DNA from: Ignelater luminosus
Taxonomy: Eukaryota > Arthropoda > Insecta > Coleoptera > Elateridae
Reading direction: 5' to 3'
NCBI GenBank assembly: GCA_011009095.1
Contig: VTPC01091012.1
Location: forward strand, 122,773-186,772
DNA: 64,000 nucleotides
The position numbers and the translations under genes were made by a program. Shown one piece after another: positions 12,161 to 25,379 of the stretch (position 1 is its first letter; each line of letters begins with the position of its first letter). A model generated the notes under the pieces. It had not been told where the DNA came from. It did not search any database and worked only from the letters and a program-made list of their open reading frames with translations.

Positions 12161-13744
12161 AGTGTTTCAGAAATTGAAATTCAAAAAATTAAAAAACGTT
12201 AATATTCGTTTTTCACCATAAAGTCACTCCTCCAAAAAGTTTTGCTTACAGCCCAATGACAAACTGTGCTCTCAGAATGGTCAAACAATTTTTCACACAC
12301 GCTGTTGACAGCGATTCCCAAAATGTTTTCTTTATTAGAAGTTTAAATTACCAATAATATGACTGCGACCCTTAAAAAATTCGAATAGGAAAAATTGACA
12401 GATCTGACTATAAAATTGTATTTAGCAACGAAAAAGAAAGAAGGTATAGGTTCACTTCCAATAACGCTTATAAAATTTTTATCGAAAACCAGCTGAAGAA
12501 ATAATTTGTCTATCAAAAACCGCCAACAAGCCAAATTGTCTCATTAATTTTTGAAACGCCAAAACATTACGGGTAATAACACTTTGATGTTGTCTCGATC
12601 CTTGAAGGAATCTTATCAAATAGCTACATAAAAACCCGAAAAAAATTGTTTTTATATATTTTAATATAATTTTTCTTTTTATTCGTTTGAAAAGCCCAAT
12701 AAATTTATGTAAAGCTTTGAATATTAATTTTTTTATTCTATATAATTAAATTCAATAGCATGCAGACTTCACTTTACTCTTTTTGCTAATAAAAATGTTT
12801 ACTAATACATTAAGTCTAAAACAACCTCATATAACCAGGATTTTCCTTTTATTTAGTAAACAACATATTTCGTTTCAGTAAAACGTATTTAAAAAAGGAA
12901 AAATTTAGTTTGTCGTAAAAACCTTTTGGTAAAGTAACTTTGTCGGCGTATAAAGCTTTTAATGTAATTGGGTAAAAATGTCTAGGTAAAAAGAACAAAA
13001 TAAGGTTTGCACTTTCGATCTGTACGTACATAAATATGATTAAAAACTGAAAAGAGCAAGAAATAACGTCGAGAGTATTTTCTTCTAATCTAATATGTAG
13101 TTCTTTTTTACGAAAACTTAAGAACTGCCACTTGCGATTATATAAGAGAAAGCGGTTTTTTTTAGCCATTGGTCCAAGAATGAGTTTGAAGTGTTCTCAA
13201 GAAGTTACGAGGGTGCCAAGTACAACTCTTATTTGAGAACTCTCGCGTCTGGAACTTGTGTTGAAGTAGCGATGATAATTCGAATTTTATTAGATATTCC
13301 TTTTTGTTTGTTTCGGCTTAAAAAGAAAAAAATCATTTTTATTGTTGTTACGATCATCGAATAAAATACCAGACCAACCGAAATGTGTATTATGCGCAGA
13401 TATAATCGTAAAAGTTTTGAACCTTAACAAAGAAAAAAAAACAATACTAATAATTCTGACGCATTTACGCAACGGTACGATCTTCAGCTTTCCACAATTT
13501 GTAACAAATGAAATGGTTAGGAGAAAAAAAGTTAGACGCTACTAAAATAATTTCATGTTTGCTCTTTAAATTATAGAACTTGACCACAAAAGGTACTACG
13601 TACTTTGATGTACACACATAACAAATTTGCGGTTTTCTTTGGCGGTCTGTTTTGCTACCATTTCTAATTTTGATGAATGACTAGAAATGTGTTAGAGGCA
13701 TTAATAATACAACGAATTTGTAAGGTGAGTATAATTAAATAAAC
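12161..13744. other. AT-rich non-coding DNA
   Basis: This block holds a 106-codon minus-strand frame (12849-13169) that is rich in Phe, Leu, Lys and Ile, as expected of chance frames in AT-rich DNA. No domain or splice signal supports it. Nothing else is visible. Confidence 0.55.
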
Positions 13745-14017
13745 GTTTATTTGAATAGATGAACTCTCTAACATGACTTCGGGGTTATATTTCTAATGGG
13801 GGCAATTTTCTCGTATGCAATTTTGCACACGGGGAGAATTCAATTTGTAACCATCTCTTTAGTCTTCCGTCTTTCCCTTGAAACGATGCATTTTAAATGC
13901 AGCACAAACTAAATGAACGCGGCCCGTATTTCTCAAATTTTAATGAACATCGCGCTCTCTAATGGGGTACTACACGAGAGAGAGAAAGAGATTAATAAAA
14001 AATCATTAACGATGCTT
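13745..14017. promoter_or_regulatory. Candidate conserved non-coding element
   Basis: A compact island, less AT-rich than its flanks, holds a near-palindrome TGCATTTTAAATGCA (13887-13901). It also has several ATTA/TAAT cores, a GC-rich CGCGGCCCG stretch (13919-13927) and an AG-rich tract (13975-13991). No frame is open. The mix of homeodomain-type cores with GC-rich words is typical of insect enhancers, but no comparison could be made. Confidence 0.3.
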
Positions 14018-17000
14018 TAAAATATAAAACGGAAAACAACTAAAACCAACTGATTTTATTTTTAATTCAGTAGTGATTAAGTTTCTAAACCATTCTTAGA
14101 AAAGCAATTACAGACCAGTTTTATAATAAATGAGGTGCGTTGAAATCATGCAAAACAAATTCTGTTTTACTGTAGAAAAGAACTTTACAAAGAAGACAGA
14201 TAAAGCAGGAGCAACAATATTTAAATGTGAATGCACTCTTTCATTACTAAGTATTTGATGATTGTACTTTACTGTATAACAGACGGCAACTGAACATCAT
14301 AGCCCATTTCATTTTTTTAAATTACCTATTAAAAGGATTTTTGTCCGATAAAAGGATGTTGCTAACTAATCCTTCTTTGAGCAAAAACTTTTCAAAAAGC
14401 GTTTTAATTCCGAAGTACTTACCAAGTGCATTGCATTTGTTTAAAGCTACTGCTCCAGTGGAAACTAAAAAGCGTGTCTGAGTAAATAAACGAACGCTTA
14501 CAAACTTTTGAGAGTTACTTCAAATGGAAGTTCTTTCACTATTTTCCATTTCCTTTCATAGTAAAGCGATTCATTATAAGTTAAAAACATCCACGCTATT
14601 GAAATTATCAAGAAAAACGTTGTACGTGATTTTGTATCGAGTAAACTTTAAAAATTTAAAATATTTTAAACAGTAGTTTGAGTTACATAACTTTCAAGTT
14701 CCTATTTGTCGCTCTTTTAGTTGGTGGTTCTTTAGTTATGAGCTTAGGCAGAAATTAATTCAGGTTTATTCGGAGCTTAGCATTTGTGGCATTAATTAGT
14801 TTTGGTACCTTTCGCACCAATTGTAGAATATTATCAGCTCAGCTTAGCAAGGGATGATTAAATTCTGAAGCAAATAATTTAATATTGTTTTCTTTATCCA
14901 GTCCTCCTTTATTACGTTTAATATACGCTTCTTTTGTTTTAGCATCTATATCAATGCTCATCGTTTTATAACGTGTATAATTAGCTGACATTATTTTATT
15001 TATTAGTTGGTTTAGTTCTCCCAAGTAACTGTTTAAGCTTGACAGATTAGTGTTTGCTAATTAGCTATCTGTCATGGTAGTTAGTAGCTCAATCATTTTT
15101 TACTGTAAATACACATCGTTAATGAAATAACGTTATAATTTATCCCACATGGAATATATTATCACTATGAAGCTGTTTCAATTGGCTCTTTAAAATTACA
15201 GGCGTTTTTTGATGTTTGTAAATGAGCGAGTTAAAGTAACTCATGCTATTCAGAAACAGCTGAATACACAAGCAAATCTGTAACTTTATTATGTAAATAC
15301 TAATTCAGTTTTTAAATTTGTTACATTGCTGTGTAGAAGATTTAATATCTGACGTATGAGATACTTCTTTTTCTGTGGTAGATTATTATCAATAACCGAA
15401 CTTCGCATTAATACTGTTAATAGAGCCCTGCAACCCTTCCGAGATAAAAAGACTGAAATGATAATAACGTGACAAATTGTCGATCGTGCGATGTGTCTGT
15501 ATGTAACGGCAAATAAAAAAGTAAATTGTTTCTTCATTTTTTATTTTTTAATTATGCCCGACACTGTTAATTTAGCCATGGTTCGTACTGGGCAAATACT
15601 GATAGCCGTCGTCGCTGGTACCTGAAGAGTGTTCAAGAAAGTTCTAAGTCTTTTTAATGAAAAATATTACCAGTTACATATCAGCACTGGCATCAGTACC
15701 TATCTGATTATGGCAATGCTACAGATCGATGCTTAATCCCATGTATATCCTAATCAATTCAACCAATAGATATTAAATATTCCCGTATCGTATTACTAGG
15801 AACACAACTGAGATTCTAATTTGTTCTTGCGAGAGTTTAGAGATCGTTTTTCTGTTGTGGTGAAAAATTCCAATTTGATTATTGCGCAATTGATTTAGTC
15901 CACCGCTTCCTCTGCCCATATTTGAGTTTTAGCTAGTTCAGCATTTATGTATCTTATGGTTAGTAGTTAGAGTTCAATTTTTTTGTGTGAATTTGCTAGT
16001 TTGATGGTTAATGCATTTTACCAGTTATAATTTGAAACAAGTACCATCGTCTTGTTATAACTTGCATTTTCTATTCAATTTTAGTTAATATTAGAGGTGA
16101 AAGCTTTTAGTTTACAAGCTTTTTCAAAATAGAACTAGCTAATAATATTTTAGTAAAAATCGTTTCATTGATCGAGTACAAATAAATAAATTTTTATTTA
16201 CTTAATAATGATTAGAAAGTATAATTTCAAGAATTTTTGTAAAATTTTACAGTCGAGTACAGATTCATTTCACTAGGATATAAAGAAGTTTAATGTACCT
16301 ATTGAAAAGTACCCATAATACGGAGATTCTTAATTGTGATCACCTAGAGCTGAGTTGATTATTTACCTTTTAATATCTGTCTTTCTAAAAGTGTGCTACT
16401 ATGCTCCTTAAACGTAGGTAGATTAATTGGTACACTTGGCATCTTCCGGCTTAAACGATAACAAAACAGACTTTGTTTTGAGAAATCTTATCTTACAAAG
16501 TCACCATCCCGACCCTCTACTCCTCCACAGCTTGTTGGGCATTTCTTTTACTACGGACGACACTCATTTACAAGTGCCACGGCCAACAACACCTATGATT
16601 TTTTTCAACCTTAATTTTGTCTTGTTTTCTCCCTATTTTAAGACTACTGCTAATTTCAAAATAGGTCGTTTATAAAATTCATTATTTTAGAAACAGACTA
16701 AGCACGTGAGAAATTTAACTCACCTACTGCTGTAATGGAGAAAAAATCATGAATATGAAATAGATTCCTTCGGATAACGAAAAAGGTTAACGGCTGGGCG
16801 TCCTGCACGACAATCAGATTTGATTAAACATCGCGGCAAATAATCTGCAGTTTTTTAAATTTTTAAAAAGCATAAGATTTGTAAGTTATGATCATTTTAA
16901 TAACTAAGTGGAAATATGCTTTTCCAACTTACAAACTTATTCTTATTCTCCGTTCGCATTTTTAAAATGCATTTGATTACATGTGACTACGTATATGGCA

Positions 17001-18934
17001 TATTAATAATATTGCCCAGGATTGCAATATTTTAATACATGCCTTAATGTGATGAGTCATAATAATTGTTTTTTACGCATTTACCCCATCTTTTTAGAAT
17101 TAACTCCCTTCCGCAAGAAAACGCAAAGCATAATCTTTCACTAGGGACAAATAAATTTAGTCCTTGCCCGTCATAGGTAGCATTTGGCCTGTATTATTAG
17201 CTTCATTAATAAAACAAGGAATATTTGGCATTAGGGTTTCTGAACACCTACAGTCAAATCCACCTTCTTTATTTGGCGAGTCGAGAAGAATTTATGTAGT
17301 TTGTGACACGGCACCATTGCAATTCTATTTTGAGATGAACTCAAATTGTTTTATTTTCCTTGGTGGAAGATTATTCAATTAAAATTAAAACGATCTTTCA
17401 GTTTAATTTCTTGATTCTGAATTAGAAATATACATACGAAGAGTTCTTAGAAGAAAAAATAGATATGATCTGAAATACTCCATGAAAACGATTTTGAGAA
17501 AAGTGATTGAAATTTAATTATCTTAGCTGAAATTGAGGCTGTTACTATATGCTGATTCATCCCATACTACATTAATGAACTGCTTTGAATCAATATTCAA
17601 TATTACAAAAAAAAAGAGTTCTTACTAACAAAACAAAAAAAACAATTCAAAAGCAAGTTCCATCTCTTCTGAGTAACTATCGTATTCCAATACTATTCTA
17701 TTAAAATTTAGATTTAAAATGACACGTAGTTGCCTATTTATGTAAATATAAAACGAACGCCAAAAAAAAAGAATTTATGTAATTATCCTCTTCACTTTGC
17801 TCGTTCTTTTCCCTTTTTCTTTGGCATATTAAAATAAAACGCTTTTTTTCTCTTCATAATAACATTACATTTGGGAGACATTTCGTATAATAGAATTAGT
17901 AAATCCATTTTATCAAATAAACAAAGTTTGTCACGATTTATTTTTAGATAAAATTCACGTAACGACATAGAACTTTCTAAAAATATGATTTACAAAGGAA
18001 TGAATAATAAAATATTGAAAACGTCAAAGTAGATAAACCTTAACTGTTTAAATTATCAAGTCTAAACCCTAAAATGTGGCACCGAAACTTCGAATCTAAC
18101 CAAGTTTGACACCTGACATTTTCTTTTACCTTTGTTAAGTCAAGCAACTTCGCGACGAAATAAAAAAAGAATTTATGAAAGCAAAACTTCGTGGAAAGCC
18201 AGGAAGAATCCTTTTGCGAGTATAAATCTATTTAAAAATACATAACGATACCTTTACGTTGATAAAGTCATTCTTAAAGCCGTATAGTTGTAATCACCTA
18301 AAAGACGTTTTGATTCCTTTTTTTACAGAACACACCACGTGGCATGTAATTCACTTTTTAAATATAGATTTCTGAAATGAACTGTGTTATGATGTAGCAT
18401 TTCCTGTTATCGTAAGATGATCGCGAGTGTCAAGAATGACAACTTAAGAATGCCGATGAGTCGCAAAAACCACGAAACTGGCGTCAATACATTTTTAAAA
18501 TTCAAGATAGCTTTTGTAAAGTAATTTAACAAAATTATTTCGGTGATGCCACCTCTTTGATTCTCATCAGTACAGCATATTGTAGAAGCAATATTTGGGG
18601 TATAACCTAAAAATTAAAAATGAACGTGAGAAATAGCATTTTCATAAATTATGGTCTATGCTCTAAAAATAGCTTTTAATTAACATTGCGTAAGGTACTT
18701 CTTTTTTAACAACACTATTTTATCTGTTTGAAAAGGGTTTGCGTGTGACTGTCAGCCATAGTTTCAAAAGAGAAATTAAGAAGTTTAGGTCGTACACGTA
18801 CACAGTGAGGTACAAGAAAATCGACTCGCCATACAAGTTTCTCGACTAGGCAGTTTAGGAATTATTCGATTTAAGCTTAGAATGTCTGGGATATTTCTCA
18901 TGCAGAGCAGGTATCAATTAGTGAAGACATTAAT
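14018..18934. other. AT-rich non-coding DNA
   Basis: I see no supported gene. Short frames at 14839-15024 (-), 15289-15537 (-), 16427-16675 (+) and 17164-17382 (+) lack recognisable domains and splice context. Positions 15550-15760 and 16420-16620 are a little richer in GC and might be worn repeats. Confidence 0.5.
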
Positions 18935-19080
18935 TAAGAAGCGCCATATCAAAGCGGTCCTCGCCGTGATAAGCTGGAGGTTTCTTAACTCCCTCTCGCT
19001 CTAGAAACACAGGGTAATTAATGGGGATGCGCGTTGAGACTTCTTCAGGAAACGAAGTTGCTGCTTTCACTAAATCTTTT
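18935..19080. promoter_or_regulatory. Candidate regulatory island
   Basis: The GC content is higher than in the flanks. The stretch contains a GATA-type TGATAAG (18967-18973), TAATTAATGG (19014-19023) and a GC-rich GATGCGCG word. No frame is open. I judge it enhancer-like by composition alone. Confidence 0.2.
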
Positions 19081-19644
19081 TAAAGCTAGGTCATCTGGTT
19101 TTCCTTACAAGATAAATTTTAGTTAGTTTTTGTTTCGTTAAAGAGCAATTCGAAAAATATTTATGTACCTATAGTGTCGATATACATTCAGGATGTGTTA
19201 ATGTTGCGGGTGTTACCTGACCTTTTAGTCAACCAACCGCACTAAGATTGAGCTAAACTGTAAATCAAGCCAAGCTTGCGAAAATTATCAGGTAAATTAC
19301 TCGAGCGTTAATCAGATTCCTTTAAAGTGAAGACGGAATACTTAATTACCTAAAGTTTATCACAATTTGGGTGATTAGAGAAATCTAATATTAGTTTCAT
19401 TGTCTAAATTTTCAAAATCCTGTGTAAATACAACCACTAATTGTAACTTGAGATTTATAAAGTAAATATTTAAGACCAATTAGATCTTATGTACTTGATG
19501 AACTTCGTTTGTAATTTTAATAAAAGACAAAGACTTACTAACACTCTTAAGCCTCTAATGAACATTTAAATTCAAAAATTAGTATTTTTAAAAAATACAA
19601 TTGATTTGGTAAAAATTAATCCACATTATTAATTAAAATAAAAA

Positions 19645-21190
19645 TACCCAGTCGACCCATCTCGCCTCCTTGCACACATGTTACACCTGAGATAACTCTT
19701 GGTATAGCGCTCACCATAAGTACAAAATATAGCGAGAGGTATCTCCTCTATCCACCACCCGACCGCATGCCTATGGGCACCAACTCTTCCACGTTATACC
19801 ATCAAATCCGATTTGCAAGTACGAAAAGTGCTTTTTCGAAGAAAGGGCGCATTATATTTTTTACGTATCTGTATCTTCTCTTCACGGTGGCTAATGTTCG
19901 GTGTAGATAGGACGTACCGTTTCAGCACAAATGACGAAAAGCCAAAAATAACGAGTTCACAATAGATCTTAAAAATTTCTTATCTCCGAAGTTCCTTTAG
20001 ATATATCAGCCGAATCTAGAGATGAAATGCATAATGGTTTGGGAAAGCTACATGCCGAATCTTATTACTAATTATCCAAAAAAATAACTGCACTAGACGG
20101 GTTGGAAGGTGAAGAGCACCTCCCTAGGTTTCGAGAGTCTTTTTGGAAAGATTCGAAACTTGCTTGTGGAAACACATATAAACAACTAAAATAAATTTAC
20201 AGCAGAAGATTCGTCTTTCTAGTTTAAAAGAGCCTTTTCTGTCTCCAATTCCAAAGCGTATAGCAACTACACTTTCCTAGCATGTTGGAGAACTACTCCA
20301 CAAAGGTCCAAAAGAAGGCTAATTGCATTTTGGTCTTCCATTTCACTTCAGAGATAGGCACACGCCACTGCTATCTATCTAAACTTCTTGCCCTAATGGT
20401 GCCCTTTGGTATAAAAAAAGACCAGCTCGATCAGACCATAATTAGCCGAGTTACGAATTTTTTAGGTGGGCATCGCGCAAGACAATGGAAAAAAGTGAAA
20501 AGTTAACCGAATCAAATCGAGTTTTTACCAGAAGGTAGAGATCTACTCCCAGAATACAAATTTTAAATACCACGCCAATGGAACCATTCGGACGATCTTG
20601 GTGGGAAATGCAAGATTTGCAAAGTTCCCGAACGGATTTTGGGAGGAAATTCGGGGTTTCTTGCTTTTGCTACCGACGACAATTCGTCTTCACTGGTCGA
20701 TAACACTATCAAATCTACGTCGCATAGTGAAAACTAGACTCCCGTACTCCTTCTAGTTTTTGAGTTACGAGCCCTAGGTTTGACTTGTCGCGACCTCTAG
20801 CGGTCGAACTGTAGGAACTGAAGAATCGGGACATTAAATGTCGTTTAGAAATCTGCGAAGGAAAACACACTCCGGGATTACTGTACATCACAGCGCCCCT
20901 AGTTCCAGATCGCTAGAACCTCTCATAAGTTCCCAGTCGTTATTGTCTGTTTTCGCCGCTAGATGTCACCGCGGTCGCTCCATGCGCACAAGGTAGTCGA
21001 AGGCGCTAAAGCTACACCGATCCTCCAGATTTGGTCAAGATCGGTGGCCGACGCGTTCCCGAGTTATTCCGATTTTTCGTTTTGAAAAAGTGCAAAATTT
21101 CCAGCTTTGACCCCCCTTGTTTCACTATTTGAAGATTGATGAAAAGCCGCCAGACGACAACTCGTCGAAATAGTCGAGTGTCACGAAAAT
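19645..21190. repeat. GC-rich repeat-like island
   Basis: For about 1.5 kb the composition differs sharply from the flanks. It is rich in CpG and in words such as GCGACCTCTAGCGGTCGAAC, GCCGCTAGATGTCACCGCGG and CGAGTTATTCCGATTTTTCG. The part from about 20555 to 21180 has no long open frame on either strand. The left part (19645-20510) includes one 74-codon frame (20282-20506, +) without a known domain. The sudden edges suggest an inserted interspersed repeat or a satellite monomer rather than host exons. No terminal repeats or target-site duplication could be assigned. The resemblance to GC-rich interspersed repeats of beetle genomes is from memory and weak. Confidence 0.35.
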
Positions 21191-21235
21191 ATTAAATTAT
21201 TTCATACTTATGGTGAGTAAAATAACTAGAACAAA

Positions 21236-21333
21236 ATATACAGGATGATAAAAAAGGTCAAAAAGTTTAAATCTTTTCTGGAAGTTATTGTATGATAACA
21301 GTCTTAATTTGTTATAAAACTCCTTGTATGTGG
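21236..21333. repeat. Possible short interspersed repeat relic
   Basis: The left edge reads TATACAGGAT and the right edge CTCCTTGTATG, so the ends are loosely inverted. The unit is about 100 bases and encodes nothing. It is similar in style to the stretch at 22939-23003. Assignment to a family is not possible from this sequence alone. Confidence 0.25.
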
Positions 21334-22938
21334 AATACGAATCTGGCAGTTTCTTTCTGAAAAGTTACATAATTAAAAATTGATAAAGTAAAGAAAAGTA
21401 AAGTAAAAGTTTTGGAATTGTTATTCGAATTAGGTAAATGAATGAACTATACCAACAGTTTAGACAACCTTAATTTTGAAACGCGGTTCATATTTATTTT
21501 CACCGTTCCTATTTCACATCTACTGTTTCGTTACAATTACAATTCAAGTTACAAGATATAAGCCAAACTACGACGTCTATTCAACTTCGTTTTCAGGCAA
21601 GTTTAAATCAGCAGGCAACAATATGTGAAATGGATTTCGCACGTTTAACAATGCAGCACAATCAGGAAGTACTCGAAATGATATGTGGTATATAATTATG
21701 GAATGAAATGTTCGGAGCTTAAGCGTCTACAATAATAGAACAACTTAACAAATTCTCAAGAGACTCCAATGTATTTAGATCTAAAGGCATTAGTAATTGG
21801 AATATGAGGAAGTTTACCGGAAAAGCAATATTTCATGTATGATGCAAGTTAGCGAAGCGTTTATAAACTAATTGTGTACAACAACCTCCTTCGGTTCAAT
21901 TCATTCATGCATTTTCAGCAAGAAATGTAGCATAATGCTTGTTGAAAATTTCTCGGAATGAATTGAAGTTAAAAATAAATTTCATTGTTTTGGAAAACTG
22001 AAAAGGAAAAATATAGTAGCTTAATAGAAAACAACTTTTCGCTTTTCTTCTTGGAAAACTAATATTATCTGTCACAATGGCTAAAAATGTTAAATCACTT
22101 CAAGTACACTCTGAGTCACAAGAAAAATGTTAACACTTTACTTTCAGTATTTCAACAATGTTAAAGGGCACACGGAAACTTTTCAATGACAGTTATAATA
22201 ATAACAGAAGCAGACGACAATATAAATTCTGAACAAAATATCAAAAGTTATTTGCACAAATGATCACAGCTTGAAAGCAACTGAGACCGAGTAACAAGCC
22301 ATAAGAAAAATTGCACTTCGTTCTGCAAAATATATTTGAATTTTCTAACCTTCAAACTTGCTAGGCACTATATATGTATTTCGCAGCGCCGTAAAAATTT
22401 ATTCCCTACGTTATCTGTAATCAACAGTTGTCTCCTAGTTTTACTCTGAGTTTTCCTTTTTATAGGTATCACCAGAAAAAGATCTATTTTTCATTTTGGA
22501 TTTCTTAGAAGAAAAAAAATATATTTTTCCATATTGAACCTGAAAAAGTATGTAAAAAATGCATAATGCATCAGATAAATAATACATGCGGTCAATAAAT
22601 CCTTTTACACATGACAAATCGTGTTCTAGGGGGAATATCAATATATAAAAACCAATTTTAAAAGTAATGTCTTCATAAACCTTTGAAATTTTGTTAAAAG
22701 TAACCGCAACACAAAATATGCGACAGCTAACATGACCAAATTTCTAATTCGCAGGAAAGTTATCGGCGCTTAACAAATGATTGCGTGAACCTTAAATACC
22801 AAATTCCATTATTGGCTCGTTTCACCAGAAATGACATCAACTTTCTAATTTTAAATGGCGCACCCTAATATATTTTAATACTACATTATCACTCTTCATT
22901 TCAACAACTGAGGATATTCTAGCTAAACAATTTAATTA

Positions 22939-23003
22939 TACTGAGTGATCAAGAAAATATAACCTACAACTTTCTTCCATTTTTTGTAGCAAAACGTCCT
23001 GTA
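22939..23003. repeat. Possible very short repeat relic
   Basis: A 65-base unit runs from TACTGAGTGATCAAG to ACGTCCTGTATGTA. The ends resemble the TACAGGGTGATC...GTCCTGTA edges of small insect repeats. The match is loose and the copy, if real, is old. Confidence 0.25.
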
Positions 23004-25379
23004 TGTATTATGATTTAAGAGAGTATAGATCCAATTTTTATTTGATACATACTAATAAGGTCTACCTTAGACTTACAGTTTCTCTCCTATAACGCATGAT
23101 CTAAAAATTTCCGCCTTGATTAGTCGCTAGAGACGAAATGTTCTTGAAAAGGATATGTTACACCATCGGAAAGGTGCATTAGTCGAAGAAGGTTCCTCTA
23201 GTAGTTTTTCCTTCCCAAGTAAAACAAAGTATACAAAAAGCATCTGAAGATATCAGAACTTACTTTCTAATAGGCAATTTTCATTTTTCAATATCTCAAA
23301 AAGGTATCGTTTATATTTTGAAATATTTCTAAAGATAGGACCAATGAGATAACAAACAGCCCAAAATTAAATAATTGAAGAAGTGTTTTATCTTACCTAA
23401 AAATTTTAAATAATTAATGGTCTCCGTTATAATTTATAAGTGAAGTAAAGTAAGTAATAAAATGTCTATAAGGGTCGAGTCGCCTACGCTGCCGTTCAAA
23501 CCTTAATGGTCAATTGAGAACTGCCTAAGCATTAATATAGCAGATTTCAAGAACATAAAGCTATCAAATTGTGACATTTTCATAGTCTCTCCATTACATT
23601 AAAATTTAAATAAATATAAAATAAAGAATATCAGTTTTGTTTTTCCAGAAACTTGATCACTGTAACACTATTTGTCTCTGCGAAACGTTTCAGGTTTTCC
23701 AGATATAATTTATGTTCTCTCAGATCTGAGTATTTTAGTTGGAGATAACGATTTTAAAATGGAGCCTTCCTAGTAGAACTCAATTCAACATAGAGAAACT
23801 TATGCATTACGTCGTTCGGGTGCTGCTGAACTTTGCGGTCATAAATCTAGCTATCAGGGCTTATTAAAGTATTAAAACTAAGTTGTGGTTACAATTGAGT
23901 TACAATGTACTGAATAACAAGATTATGTCGAGTTTTAACGGTTGGACGACTGAAGAGAATATTGGATACTAAAACAAACCGTAAAGTTTTCAACGACATC
24001 GATATTGTATCTTTTGATAAGTATCTTTTTACTCCCACTTACTTTTCCTCATTAGGAAACCTTAACAACGAGCCCACGCGCTGGATTTCACTATCTTCTA
24101 AATTTTCCCGGAAAGTGTTATTCGAATAACGCACAAAACCGATGGATTTCTCTTCACAAAAGATTGCTCGCATTGATTAATGCTCAATTGTATTTGGGCT
24201 TTGTGTTTACACGTGATTTAACTTTTCGCGATGTGTAAATCAGACCACCACTCAAGTTTTATTACAGATTGTCATTTGTACTACAGCCGAGTATTATATT
24301 ATACTCAACTTTACTCCAGTATAATGGACATTAATTTAATAAATGGAGTTGCGTCCAGAAATTATTATACCCAAAACAACGTGCTAAAATGGACCTTGCT
24401 TGTATACATGTCAGTTACAACCCAGAATATTTCGCAAACACACGAAACGGTGACATTAATTACACACAATTGATGTTTACATCGCGTTCTGAATAAGGTA
24501 ACGAAACTAAGATAAATCAACAAAAGAAACCGACTCTCATGAATTTTCTACTCCTGTCTTAACATCGCTCTAATCATTTTCAACGACTTTAGAGGTTACA
24601 AATTTTTTTTAGATGAATAAAAATATTATTTGAAAACGGAAAACCAAAAAGTATCTCCTTTCCACGTAAATCTTTTCATTAGGAATCCACTTAAAAGTAA
24701 ATTAAACAAGGGAATTTCTGTAGCAAGTTCAGAAACCAAAATTTAAATTTCTCCCACACGGTCACATAAAGATAGTATTCTGAATGAGGTAATTATAAGA
24801 CTTACATCGTCTCGTAGTAGACTGGCATTTACTAAACATTAAATTTTTAAGAGCATCAAAGTATATAAAGCTTGTTTCTGGGTATTAATATTGATGTTCA
24901 TATTAAGGCATTTTAGTACAATATCACGTGGGTTTTCAGTCGTGAAAGCGACGAATGAACGAAAACTCGACTTGAAAAGAAATTACGTCATCGTAAATGA
25001 TAAAAATGAAATAAAAATCATTCATTCACTACAAAATAAAAACAGATGCAAAAATCAAAAACGTAGATTTAGATGTGCTAGGCGTTGATTTGATCCTTCG
25101 AAGAAAAACCCTCATCTTATGATTCTCCAAAATTCCTTCAGAACTTCCGAAAGGGATATTCAAGTTTAATGAATTGACTTTTTTCCTAAGTGTCTGTAGA
25201 TTCTTTCCTCAAATCGAAGATTGAACGGCTTAGACCGTTTCAAACATACGAATCGCCTTACTTACCTTTTAAGGACCACTAAAATATTCGGGAAGAAAAA
25301 ATGTGATTGTTACAGAATTTTATTTATTCTTAGTTTTATTGGCACATTTATTTATCAAAAATGAACCTGATGATCCAAG

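Larger units (their letters stand above)
21191..25379. other. AT-rich non-coding DNA with tiny repeat relics
   Basis: No coding exon is supported. Two short stretches begin and end with words like TACAGGAT and the inverse TCCT(T)GTATG (21236-21333 and 22939-23003). Such ends are common on small insect interspersed repeats. Otherwise only A/T-rich sequence is seen. Confidence 0.45.

Noticed and set aside
12849-13169. 106-codon minus-strand open frame
   Set aside because: A rough estimate from AT-rich stop frequency predicts a few frames of this length by chance in 64 kb on six frames. The product is Phe/Leu/Lys-rich with no domain and no splice context.
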